The position numbers and the translations under genes are program-made. Under the pieces are notes generated by a model that ran no database searches, was not told the DNA's origin, and saw nothing but the letters and a program-made list of their open reading frames with translations. From Bradyrhizobium sp. B124 (lineage in GTDB: Bacteria; Pseudomonadota; Alphaproteobacteria; Rhizobiales; Xanthobacteraceae), in assembly GCF_038967635.1 (NCBI RefSeq), contig NZ_CP152413.1:1240001-1304000 (forward strand): a DNA stretch of 64,000 nucleotides, read 5' to 3'. This document shows positions 27,907 to 36,168 of this stretch, one piece after another; positions within the stretch are counted from its first letter, which is position 1; each line of letters starts with the position of its first letter.

Positions 27907-30291
27907 TCACTTGAACGCAATCTTCATGCCCGCCACGAAAGCGCGCGGCGATCCGGCATAGATCGAGTTGGGCGAGTTCGCCAGTACGCTCGCGGGATTT
28001 TGAATGCCCGCCGCGGTCACCGAATTCGTGATGTTGTTCGCCGAAGCCACGTAGGTCCGATCGAAAACATTCCTCACCTCGACGTAAAGATTCAGCGTCT
28101 TGAAATAATCGGAGACGAGACCGGTCGTGTAGTGCAGGTTGAGATTGACGAGTTCATAGCCGGGCGCCCTCAAGAGGTTGGCGTTGTCCATGTAGAAGCC
28201 ATCCTTCCACTGGACCTCGACGAGCCCGCCCAGTCCCTGCAACGGACCCGACAATTGGTCGTAGCCCAACCGCGTCGTGAGTTCGTTCGGCGAGATGCCG
28301 GGAATCTTGTTGCCGGCACGATTGAAGCTGAAGACAGTGCCGTTCGTGATGTTCTCGACGTATTCCGTGTAGACCTCGTCGAGATAGGTGTAGGCGGCCG
28401 AGAACCGCCAGCCCGGCAGGAATTTCCAGTCGGCGGCGAGTTCGACGCCGCGATGTTCCGATCGCGGCGCATTGAACGTGTAGGAGATGCCCGATTGTGG
28501 AGTTGCCTGCGAGACGAGCTCGTCCTTGAAGAATTCATAGAACCCGGTGACGCTTACCTTGAGCGCATTGTTTGGCGTCCAGTCGGCGCCGATGTCGTAG
28601 CCCAGATTCTTCTGCGTCTGCAGCTGCGTGTTATTGCCCGAAGCGCCGCTCGGCAGGACGAAGAGATTGCTGACTTGCGGTGTGCCATAGCCGGTTGCCA
28701 CGCGGCCGCGGAATTGCCAGTCGCTGTTCAGCCGGTAGAGCAGCGCAAGCTCAGGCGCGGTATTCTGGAATTGCCGATCCGCGGCCGTGATCGCCGTGGT
28801 CGTCGCCCCGGCCGCGCCGGTGTAGGTATAGGCAGTGTTTCGCCCCGTGAGGTTGGTGGTCTCCCAGCCGATACCGGCAACGGCTGTCAGCGCAGAGGTG
28901 AGCTTTAGTTCCTCGCGCGCCCGAAGGCCGTAATTCGTCGTCGTGCTGAACAGATTGCTGGACAGGCTTCCAGGCGTCGCATTTCCGCCCGGCACCACAT
29001 TGCGCGTGTCGCTCGAAGCGGTGAGCGTATTGTAGAAGCCGCCGAAATAGGCCGTCGAATCCATCCCGAAGATGTCGCCGCGTCTGACGACGTCGCTCAT
29101 GTAGTTGTAGGACGGGAAGTCACCGATTGCGCTCGTCGATCCCGTCGGTTGGCTGATATTGCGGTCGTCGAAGACGAACTGGTTGCGCCAGGTGGTCTGG
29201 TTGTCGAAGTCGTGCTCCCAGCGGCCGCCGACGATGGTACGGCGATCATCGCGCCCAAGACCCGCCTGGACAGCGGTCTCCTTGTCGGTCCCTGCCGCCG
29301 AATTGAACCCGTTGTTGAACAAGGTCACGGTTCCACACCCCGGCGCGGCCGTCGTTCCGGTCGCGCAGCCCTGCTGGAACGGGTTCTGGTTGAACTGATT
29401 GAGCGACGAGCGGATCGGCAGGCGCGCCGTCAGGTCATTATTGATCAGCTTGAACGTGAAACGATCGTCCGGCGTGACCTGCAACGTGCCGAGGAAATTG
29501 ACAGTCTGGGTATTGAACCAGCTGTTGCCGATATAGCCGTCGCCACGCGCGTCGCTCGCGAACAGCGAGCCCTCGAAATTGCCGACCTTCTTGCCCGCGG
29601 CCAGATAGTTGTTGAGATAGCCGAAGCTGCCGCCGTCGACGCCGTATTCCACGCCGTCGATCGTGCCGCCCGGCCGGGTCCGGAAATTCAACGCGCCGCC
29701 GGTCGCATAGTTGCCGTAGAGCGCCGATGATGGCCCGCGGACCACGTCGATCGCGCCATAGGCGTGTGGATCGATCAGGTCGCTGCGAGACAGGCCGTCT
29801 GGCTGAGTGACCGGAAAGCCGTCGTCGAAGATCACCAGATTGCGGATGCCGAAGCCATTGCGAGCATTCGACCCGCGGATCGAGATGCCGAAATCACGCG
29901 GGCCGTTGCCCTGCTTGATCGAGATGCCGGGACTGTCGCGCAACACGTCCGCGACCGAGAAGGACCGCCGATTGTCGAACTGGCTGCGATCGACGGTGGT
30001 TTGCGTCTGACCGGCGGGCCCCTGGTTCAGGCTGTCCCGCGCCGCGCTGGGCGTGATGCGCTGCGCGCGGCCGGCCGCCACGGCCAAGGGCGCCAGCGGC
30101 CGTGCGGGCCGCCGGGCGGCAACCGCGCGCGTCTTCGGCTTGGACCTTGCCGGTTTCGCTCGCGCGGCCTGCGGCGCATCGACCGTGACGGACGGCAGCG
30201 TCGTCTGGGCCTCTGCCCAACTTGTAAGCATGGAAAGCCCGAGGCCCAGCGTGAGCGCACTGGCTCCGGCCCGCGGATGAAGTCGAAACAT
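27907..30291 (-). CDS. TonB-dependent outer membrane receptor, probably for copper or a copper complex
   Basis: 794 residues. Signal peptide to AEAQ, then a TonB-box-like TLPSVTVDAP and an unusual Ala/Arg/Lys/Pro-rich linker (about residues 40-75). The plug domain follows: RSFSVADVLRDSPGISIKQG, FGISIRGSNARNGFGIRNLV, DVVRGPSSALYGNYATGGAL. The barrel runs to the end, GSPRAFVAGMKIAFK. The FecA/OprC-like plug alone does not tell the substrate; the shared operon with four copper-binding proteins points to copper. Iron-siderophore uptake remains possible. The preceding gene ends 84 bases upstream. Confidence 0.88.
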   Translation of the reverse strand: MFRLHPRAGASALTLGLGLSMLTSWAEAQTTLPSVTVDAPQAARAKPARSKPKTRAVAARRPARPLAPLAVAAGRAQRITPSAARDSLNQGPAGQTQTTVDRSQFDNRRSFSVADVLRDSPGISIKQGNGPRDFGISIRGSNARNGFGIRNLVIFDDGFPVTQPDGLSRSDLIDPHAYGAIDVVRGPSSALYGNYATGGALNFRTRPGGTIDGVEYGVDGGSFGYLNNYLAAGKKVGNFEGSLFASDARGDGYIGNSWFNTQTVNFLGTLQVTPDDRFTFKLINNDLTARLPIRSSLNQFNQNPFQQGCATGTTAAPGCGTVTLFNNGFNSAAGTDKETAVQAGLGRDDRRTIVGGRWEHDFDNQTTWRNQFVFDDRNISQPTGSTSAIGDFPSYNYMSDVVRRGDIFGMDSTAYFGGFYNTLTASSDTRNVVPGGNATPGSLSSNLFSTTTNYGLRAREELKLTSALTAVAGIGWETTNLTGRNTAYTYTGAAGATTTAITAADRQFQNTAPELALLYRLNSDWQFRGRVATGYGTPQVSNLFVLPSGASGNNTQLQTQKNLGYDIGADWTPNNALKVSVTGFYEFFKDELVSQATPQSGISYTFNAPRSEHRGVELAADWKFLPGWRFSAAYTYLDEVYTEYVENITNGTVFSFNRAGNKIPGISPNELTTRLGYDQLSGPLQGLGGLVEVQWKDGFYMDNANLLRAPGYELVNLNLHYTTGLVSDYFKTLNLYVEVRNVFDRTYVASANNITNSVTAAGIQNPASVLANSPNSIYAGSPRAFVAGMKIAFK

Positions 30292-30375
30292 GGATGAATC
30301 CTGACACCGGCTCTGCGGCCGGCTTGCTCTAAGGCACTCGCCGACGCGCGACGCGCACCGGCAGCGAGAACGTCG

Positions 30376-30759
30376 TCAGGAAAAAACCGGCGGCGCGCGG
30401 GCTTGCGCGGACAGGCGCGCCTGCGAGCGATCGAACTCGCCGGCGAAATCAAGCCAGGCGATCCGCGTCGAAGGCCGCTCGACGGCGTGAGCCGTCGTCT
30501 CCGGGCTATCAACGGGCGCACCGGTCTGCAGCACGCTGCATGCGGAGCAACAGCCGTCATGGGCATCATGACCGGACTGGTCACCCTGCCCGGCTCCGGA
30601 GCCGGCATTGCCATGGCAGATGGTGGCGGCCGCGAGCGGGTCGGACGCGGCAAAGCTCGCCGCCCAGCAGGCCCCGATCGGTGAGAAAATCTGCACCAGC
30701 AGGGCAACCAGGACTATGGGCAGAAAAATCTTCAGCCGCCGGCGCATCGCAAAACCCAT
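30376..30759 (-). CDS. DUF2946-type small protein with CHxG and CCSACS cysteines
   Basis: 127 residues from MGFAMRRRLKIFLPIVLVAL (a start at 30747 is also possible). One hydrophobic N-terminal segment may be a signal anchor. The family marks are AATICHGNAGSG and SGHDAHDGCCSACSVL: a Cys/His-rich centre fit to bind copper. DUF2946 genes are often the first gene before TonB copper receptors, as here. It is the first gene of the copper operon, whose promoter must lie in 30760-31020. No ribosome-binding site stands out. Confidence 0.72.
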   Translation of the reverse strand: MGFAMRRRLKIFLPIVLVALLVQIFSPIGACWAASFAASDPLAAATICHGNAGSGAGQGDQSGHDAHDGCCSACSVLQTGAPVDSPETTAHAVERPSTRIAWLDFAGEFDRSQARLSAQARAPPVFS

Positions 30760-31019
30760 CCGGGACGGAACTAACCACCACAGCCGTCGGAAGTCGAGAT
30801 CATCGACATCGCTCGTTTCTTCCGGCTGACGGAAATTGCCGGGCGTGACACTTGCGTTACGGCCACTCCACAGGCCTTTGTATCCCCTTACCCTGTCACG
30901 TGTTTTCAGCTCGCTTTCGCAACTGCCGGTGGCACCATCCCAATCATTTCGCAAATTGCTCGAAATTTGAACAATCGTTGCCGAAAATGATGACAAGGCT
31001 GGAAAGATAGTCTACCAAT

Positions 31020-31184
31020 TCGGGCTCAGGCCAGCCGCGAGGTGTGTCCTGGTGGTCCAAGTCTCGGGAGGAGCCCGACGCGCACAAGCAGCGTCACCCC
31101 ATCAATCAAGATCAAACCGAATTTTTGGGGCAAATAGGGTCGACACAATTTTTGGAGCAGGGCTTGGAGCCCTGCTCTTTTTTT
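31020..31184 (+). ncRNA. possible small RNA or leader ending in a strong terminator
   Basis: Region 30760-31205 has no supported protein gene on either strand, yet a strong plus-strand terminator ends at 31184. Some transcript must therefore run into it. Either a small RNA begins near 31020 or the globin gene, whose ATG is 22 bases further on, has a terminator in its leader. The 5' end is a guess: ATGACA and TACCAA, 17 bases apart near 30987-31015, are a weak promoter candidate. No known RNA family was recognised. Confidence 0.35.
31154..31184 (+). terminator. strong rho-independent terminator 22 bases before the globin start
   Basis: GAGCAGGGC (31155-31163), five-base loop, GCCCTGCTC (31169-31177), then seven T's. 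The T-run is on the plus strand only. Confidence 0.88.
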
Positions 31185-31205
31185 ATGTGATGATCGCACA
31201 GCGCT

Positions 31206-31631
31206 ATGACTCCATCGTCGAATCCAATCGAACGCAGCTTTGAACTCGCAGCAGCCGCTTGCGATGATCTGACGCCGTTGGTGTACCAGCGCTTGTTTCG
31301 CGAACATCCCGAGGCGCAGACGATGTTTCGCACCGAAGGCAGCGAGCCGGTGAAAGGCTCGATGCTGCAGCTCGCGATCGAAGCCATCCTCGATTTCGTG
31401 GGCGAGCGCCGCGGACATTTTCGCCTGATCGAATCCGAGGTGTTCTCGCATGATGCCTATGGGACGCCGCGCGAATTGTTCGTCGCATTCTTTGCCGTGA
31501 TCGCGGACTGCTTGCGCGACATTCTCGGTGAGCAATGGTCTGCGGACGTCGATGCTGCGTGGCACAAGCTGCTTCGCGACATCGAGGCCATCGTGCTGCA
31601 GCAGAAACATCTCGTGGACGCGAAGGCGTAG
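31206..31631 (+). CDS. single-domain bacterial globin
   Basis: 141 residues. Globin helices are recognisable: LTPLVYQRLFREHPEAQTMF (B-C-D), EAILDFVGERRGHFRLIESE (E) and SHDAYGTPRELFVAFFAVIA (F-G), then a final helix HKLLRDIEAIV. His82 in VFSHDAYG takes the place of the proximal F8 His of flavohaemoglobin-like globins. No reductase domain follows, so it is a haem-only protein, possibly for oxygen or nitric oxide sensing or delivery. The gene stands alone, 88 bases before the ABC importer genes and just after a strong terminator, which could control it. Confidence 0.8.
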   Translation: MTPSSNPIERSFELAAAACDDLTPLVYQRLFREHPEAQTMFRTEGSEPVKGSMLQLAIEAILDFVGERRGHFRLIESEVFSHDAYGTPRELFVAFFAVIADCLRDILGEQWSADVDAAWHKLLRDIEAIVLQQKHLVDAKA

Positions 31632-31719
31632 CGTCACCGTTCCGATTGTGACACACTCCCTTTATCCGCGGCGCGTGCAACTGACGCCGACGGTCAGAAA
31701 AACCAAGAGGGAGCAAACA

Positions 31720-32754
31720 ATGCCAGGGACCGACAAGGGGATGGACAAGGCGTCGACGACTCGGCGCGATCTTCTGCAATTGGCGGCGGCAGGCGGAGCT
31801 GCGGCCAGCCTGTTCGGCGGAATGGGCGTGACGTCCGCGCTCGCAGCCGAAATGGGACGTTCGGAAAAACCGCTGAAGGCCGCGTTCTCCAACGCCGGAC
31901 TGCAGGCGACATGGTGCGCGCAGGGCAAGCAGGCCGCCGAATTCTGGGGCAAGCTGTTCAATGTCGAGGTGACATGGTTCGACGGCCAGCTCGATGCCGT
32001 CAAGCAGCGCGCAGCGATCGACAACATGGCCTCGCAGAAATGGGACTTCGTCGCGATCCAGGCGTTCGGCATCGGCACGCTGACCCAGCCGGTGCAGAAG
32101 ATGATCGACGCCGGCACCCCCGTGATCGACATGGACACGCTGATCGCGCCGCTCGACCAGATCAATGTCCATTCGTTCCTCGCCCCCGACAACGAGTTCA
32201 TGGGCGCCTCGGTGACGCAGGCGCTGTGCAACGCGATCGGCGGCAAGGGCAAGGTCATCATGACCCAGGGTGCGCTCGGCCACACCGGCGCGCAGGGCCG
32301 CGCCAAGGGCTTCAACTCCGTCGTGAAGCAGTTCCCGAACATCGAGGTGCTGGATACCCAGCCCGCCGATTGGGACGTCTCCAAGACCGCCCGGCTCTGG
32401 GAAACCTATCTGACGAAGTATCCGCAGATCGACGCCGCCTTCTTCCACAATGACGACATGGCGCTTGCCGCCGCCAACATCATGAAGGCGCACAACCGCA
32501 CCAACATCCTGATCGGCGGCGTCGACGCCATGCCGCCGGCGATCCAGGCGGTCAGCGAAGGCCGCATGTACGCAACCGTGCGCAATCCGTCCTGCCGCAT
32601 CCATGGCGGCGCGATCGTGGCGGGCGTCGCAGCCGTGGTCGGCGGCGAGAAGAGCGGCCAGGGGATTCCGAAGAACGTCGTGACCGATGGTCCCGTCGTG
32701 ACCAAGGCCAACGCCGCCGGCATGCAATGGATGGAGGATCACTTCCTGATCTGA
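31720..32754 (+). CDS. sugar-type ABC transporter periplasmic binding protein (Tat-exported)
   Basis: 344 residues from MPGTDKGMDKASTTRRDLLQ. The twin arginines (15-16) before a hydrophobic stretch (LAAAGGAAASLFGGMGVTSALA) indicate Tat export. The rest is a periplasmic-binding-protein type 1 (ribose/xylose-like) fold: WFDGQLDAVKQRAAIDNMAS, PVIDMDTLIAPLDQINVHSF, AFFHNDDMALAAANIMKAH and GGVDAMPPAIQAVSEGRMYA. The ligand is not deducible. AAGAGGGAG lies 6-14 bases before the ATG. First gene of a three-gene importer; gaps of 9 bases to the next two genes. Confidence 0.9.
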   Translation: MPGTDKGMDKASTTRRDLLQLAAAGGAAASLFGGMGVTSALAAEMGRSEKPLKAAFSNAGLQATWCAQGKQAAEFWGKLFNVEVTWFDGQLDAVKQRAAIDNMASQKWDFVAIQAFGIGTLTQPVQKMIDAGTPVIDMDTLIAPLDQINVHSFLAPDNEFMGASVTQALCNAIGGKGKVIMTQGALGHTGAQGRAKGFNSVVKQFPNIEVLDTQPADWDVSKTARLWETYLTKYPQIDAAFFHNDDMALAAANIMKAHNRTNILIGGVDAMPPAIQAVSEGRMYATVRNPSCRIHGGAIVAGVAAVVGGEKSGQGIPKNVVTDGPVVTKANAAGMQWMEDHFLI

Positions 32755-32763
32755 GCGGTCCGC

Positions 32764-34266
32764 ATGTCGCAGGGACGCTCCCCGATCCTCGAGTTGAACC
32801 AGATCACGAAGGCCTTCGGCGGTGTCGAAGCCCTTCGTGGGGTTGACTTCGCGCTGCACGCCGGCGAGATCCATGGTCTCGTCGGCGAGAACGGCGCCGG
32901 AAAAAGCACGCTGATGAAGATCATCGCCGGCGTGCATCCGGAGTTCTCCGGCCGTTTCGTGCTCGACGGCAAGGAAACCCGCTTCCGCTCCACCCGCGAC
33001 GCGCACGCCGCCGGCATCGGCATGGTGCATCAGGAGCTCAGCGTCGCGCCTGATCTCACCGTCGCCGAGAACGTCTTTCTCGGCAACCAGCCGACCAACC
33101 GCCTCGGCTTCGTGCAATGGCGGCGGATGGCGCGCGAGGCCGGCGAGCAGCTGTCCCGGTTCGGCATCGACGTCGATCCGATGACGCGGCTCGGCGACCT
33201 GCCGATCGGCCTGCAGCAGCTGATCGAGATCGCCCGCGTGCTGTTTTCCGGCGCGCGCATCATCATCCTGGACGAGCCGACCTCCACGCTCTCCCCGCCC
33301 GAGGTCGAACGCCTGTTCACGACGCTGCACAGGCTTCGTGACGAAGGCACCAGCATCGTCTTCATCTCGCATTTCATCGAGGACATCCTGCGGGTCTCCG
33401 ACGTGGTGACCGTGTTCCGCAACGGGCGGAAGATCGCCGAGACCGCGTCCAAGGACACCACCAAGGGCGCGCTGATCGAAGCCATGATCGGCCGCGGCGG
33501 CGAGGCGCTGGAGCACAGCTACACCGATGACCTGATGCTCCCGCAACCCGGTGGCGGTTCGACGGTGCTGAAGGTCGCTCAGCTCTCGCTGCGCCGCAGC
33601 CTGCAGGACGTCTCGTTCGAGGCCCGCGCCGGCGAAGTGCTCGGCATCTATGGCTTCATGGGCTGCGGGCAACTGGAGCTGTCGCGGATTCTGTTCGGCA
33701 AGCTCCGGCCGGACGGCGGAACGCTTGTTGTCGATGGCTCCGCCAAAACATTCCGCAGCACCGCGGCGGCGCGGCGGGCCGGCGTCGCGCTGGTGCCGGA
33801 GAGCCGCCGCGCCATGCTGTTCCACCAGGAGCCGGTCTACAAGAACATCTCGATCAGCATCCTCGAGCGGATCTCGGCGCTGCTGCTCAAGCCTGTGCGC
33901 GAGCGCGCCATCGCCCAGCGCCAGGTCGAGCAGTTGCAGATCAGGCCGCCGGTGGTCGGCCTTGATCTCGGCATGCTCTCCGGCGGCAACCAGCAGAAGG
34001 TGGCGCTGGCGAAATGGCTGACCTACCCGCCGCGCCTGCTGGTGCTGTGCGAGCCGACCCGCGGCATGGATGTCGGCGCCAAGAACGACGTGATCAACAT
34101 CGTGCGCGACCTCCGCGCCAAGGGCCTTGCAATCATCGTGCTGTCGACCGAGCCGGAAACGGTGCTGTCGCTGGCCGATCGGATCCTGGTGCTCAAGCGC
34201 GGCGCGGTGGTGCGCGAATTCGCAGGCGAAGCGGTCAGCAAGGATCGGCTGCTCGAGGCGGCCTAA
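32764..34266 (+). CDS. sugar ABC transporter ATP-binding protein with two ATPase domains
   Basis: 500 residues of the RbsA/XylG/MglA type. Domain 1: Walker A GLVGENGAGKST (near 40-49), a degenerate signature LPIGLQQLIEIARV and Walker B IIILDEPTSTLSP. Domain 2: the Walker A is replaced by GFMGCGQLELSRI, as is usual in the inactive half of this family, while the signature LSGGNQQKVALAKWL and LVLCEPTRGMDVG are kept. It energises import of the sugar bound by the upstream protein. Confidence 0.94.
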   Translation: MSQGRSPILELNQITKAFGGVEALRGVDFALHAGEIHGLVGENGAGKSTLMKIIAGVHPEFSGRFVLDGKETRFRSTRDAHAAGIGMVHQELSVAPDLTVAENVFLGNQPTNRLGFVQWRRMAREAGEQLSRFGIDVDPMTRLGDLPIGLQQLIEIARVLFSGARIIILDEPTSTLSPPEVERLFTTLHRLRDEGTSIVFISHFIEDILRVSDVVTVFRNGRKIAETASKDTTKGALIEAMIGRGGEALEHSYTDDLMLPQPGGGSTVLKVAQLSLRRSLQDVSFEARAGEVLGIYGFMGCGQLELSRILFGKLRPDGGTLVVDGSAKTFRSTAAARRAGVALVPESRRAMLFHQEPVYKNISISILERISALLLKPVRERAIAQRQVEQLQIRPPVVGLDLGMLSGGNQQKVALAKWLTYPPRLLVLCEPTRGMDVGAKNDVINIVRDLRAKGLAIIVLSTEPETVLSLADRILVLKRGAVVREFAGEAVSKDRLLEAA

Positions 34267-34275
34267 TGGAGTGGG

Positions 34276-35313
34276 ATGATGGCGAGCAGTGACAGCGCGA
34301 CGAGCCCAGCCGATCACAAGCGGCCACGCGGGCTGGCGCCGTTCCTGCGCTCGCAGATGCGCAACATCGCGCCGTTCCTGACGCTGATCTTTCTCAGCGG
34401 CTTCTTCGCGATCGCCAGCCCCTCCTTTGCGACTATCGACAATCTCGGCAATATCCTGACGCAGGTGTCGGTCACCGGCATCATCGCCGTCGGCCTCACC
34501 TTCGTGATCCTGTGCGCCGAGATCGACCTGTCGATTGCCAGCATCGCCAACGTCACCGGCATTGCGGTGGCGTACTTCACGCTGCAGGAGTCCTACGTCA
34601 ACATCGCCAATGTCCCGATGTCGGGCTTTGCCGCGATCCTGCTGGCGCTGGCGCTGTGCGCACTGCTCGGCCTCGTCAACGCGCTGGGCCTGACCATCAT
34701 CGGCATCCCCTCCTTCATCATGACGCTGGCCATGATGCAGATCGCGGCCGGCGTCTCGGCGCTCCTGGTGCGCGGCCAGATCGCCTACAAGGTGCCGCCG
34801 CTGATCACGACGCTCGGCTCGAGCTCGATCGGCGGCATCCCCTGGATCGTGATCGTCGCCGCGGTGATGCTGCTCGGCGGCCATCTCGTGCTGACCTACA
34901 CGCGGTTCGGCCGCTACGTCTACATGGTCGGCGGCAACCGCGAGGCCGCGGAATTTGCCGGCCTCAACGTCAAGCTCATCCTCGGCAGCGTGATGGTGAT
35001 CTCGGCGGTCTGCTCCGGGATCGGCGGCATGCTCGGCGTCGCGCATTTCGGCAGCGCGCAGCAGAACGAGTTCGACACCTATCTCCTGGATTCGATCGCG
35101 GCCGTTGTGGTGGGTGGCACCAGCCTGTTCGGTGGCCGCGGCGGCATCGGCAACACCATCGTCGGCCTGTTCGTGCTCGGCGTGCTCAACAACGGCCTCG
35201 ACCACGTCAATATCGACAGCTTCCTGAAAATCCTGATCCGCGGCCTGATCCTGCTCGCCGCGCTGATCATCAACGTCTACGCGCAGCGGTTACGGGAGCA
35301 GGCGGCGGAGTGA
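34276..35313 (+). CDS. sugar ABC transporter permease
   Basis: 345 residues, RbsC-like inner membrane protein with about nine hydrophobic segments (for example GFFAIASPSF, GIIAVGLTFVILCAEIDLSI, IGIPSFIMTLAMMQIAAG, AAVVVGGTSLFGGRGGI). The DLSI-type motif in the third segment and the GGTSLFGGRGGIGNTIVG loop are family hallmarks. A second ATG at 34279 is three bases inside and better spaced from GGAG (34268-34271). Last gene of the importer operon. Confidence 0.92.
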   Translation: MMASSDSATSPADHKRPRGLAPFLRSQMRNIAPFLTLIFLSGFFAIASPSFATIDNLGNILTQVSVTGIIAVGLTFVILCAEIDLSIASIANVTGIAVAYFTLQESYVNIANVPMSGFAAILLALALCALLGLVNALGLTIIGIPSFIMTLAMMQIAAGVSALLVRGQIAYKVPPLITTLGSSSIGGIPWIVIVAAVMLLGGHLVLTYTRFGRYVYMVGGNREAAEFAGLNVKLILGSVMVISAVCSGIGGMLGVAHFGSAQQNEFDTYLLDSIAAVVVGGTSLFGGRGGIGNTIVGLFVLGVLNNGLDHVNIDSFLKILIRGLILLAALIINVYAQRLREQAAE

Positions 35314-35394
35314 ACTGGCTAAGGCCGGCTCAGCATCATGGTGATGGAAGCGCTCGTCCTCTCCAGTTGTCGATATCGCGACACATCCACCGCT

Positions 35395-35516
35395 GTCGTC
35401 CTGGCGAAAGCCAGGACCCATACGCCGCCGCGTGAATTGTGAACGGGACTCGTCATCCCAACGTCGCGTAACAATGATCATTCGGGGTAATGGGTCCTGG
35501 CTTTCGCCAGGACGAC
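35395..35516. repeat. REP-type palindromic repeat pair
   Basis: A 26-base segment (35395-35420) returns as an exact inverse copy at 35491-35516. Each half contains its own stem CCTGGC, loop GAAA, GCCAGG. This is the layout of a bacterial REP doublet (BIME). Confidence 0.85.
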
Positions 35517-35519
35517 GAT

Positions 35520-36020
35520 GAGTATGGGGACGCAGCTTCGCGTTCTCGCGACATAATTTGCCCGAGCTTTGCTCTTCGTTCCGCCCTCTCTCTTGAAGAG
35601 GGCGCAGGGAAAGCCGGGTGCCGATCGCACCCATGGGCCCCGTGCATAGGATAGAAAGCACGGGCGGTAGGACCACAGGTGTAACCGGAAACAACCCGGC
35701 CTTCCCTGCGCGATGGCTTACGGCTTATACGTGCTCTCCCCGGCGAGACCGGGCTTTGTTGTCACCGTTCTCGCAAGGCGCATCGCGCTTCGCGAAAAGA
35801 CACCTACCACTAGGGCGTCAGGCCTGCACGACTTCGCCGTCCGCATCATGCGCATTCGTCGACTGCGCATTCGGCGTCCACCGCATCTCGACCCACGTTC
35901 GTGACGACCGCGAAGCGCACCCTCGATCGGGTGAGACGGGCGGATTCATATATTGAGTTGCCCTTCTGATAAAGCGAAATATTTTTGCTACGGGGGCTTG
36001 CGCCGTCGGGCAACTCAGTG
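35520..36020. repeat. non-coding repeat-like region with several inverted repeats
   Basis: No supported gene is present in 35517-36106. Hairpins include GCCCTCT/AGAGGGC (35583-35603) and TGAGTTGCCC/GGGCAACTCA (35954-35963 and 36008-36017), the latter bracketing an AT-rich stretch that stands out from the GC-rich surroundings. From general knowledge this sequence class recurs in Bradyrhizobium genomes; I cannot check it here. Short open frames inside it have no protein-like character. Confidence 0.5.
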
Positions 36021-36106
36021 GCATGGGCGCCCTCAGCGAACCCCAAGCCGCCGACCGCGCGCAAGCACGGTCGATTTGTCCTGGAATGCAGGGCGTTCGG
36101 CGAGCG

Positions 36107-36135
36107 CTGTCAATGGCGTCAAGTCATGCTATGCT
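36107..36135 (+). promoter_or_regulatory. candidate promoter of the cyclase-PAP2-protease operon
   Basis: CTGTCA (36107-36112), a 17-base spacer and TATGCT (36130-36135), four of six matches in each box. It would start about 25-30 bases before the GTG start of the cyclase gene. Confidence 0.35.
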
Positions 36136-36168
36136 GATCATGTTCGGCAACGTCGCGGAGCAATAGCG

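Noticed and set aside
31204..35205. A 1333-codon open frame on the minus strand across the globin and ABC importer genes
   Set aside because: It is antisense to four clear genes, is full of His/Arg/Asp repeats typical of reverse frames in high-GC DNA and matches no family.
35395..36020. A CRISPR array or an insertion sequence
   Set aside because: Only one inverted pair and no evenly spaced direct repeats; no transposase frame.
35953..36168. The longer ATG start of the cyclase gene at 35953
   Set aside because: The first 72 residues fall in a repeat and are not protein-like; the GTG at 36169 has a good ribosome site.
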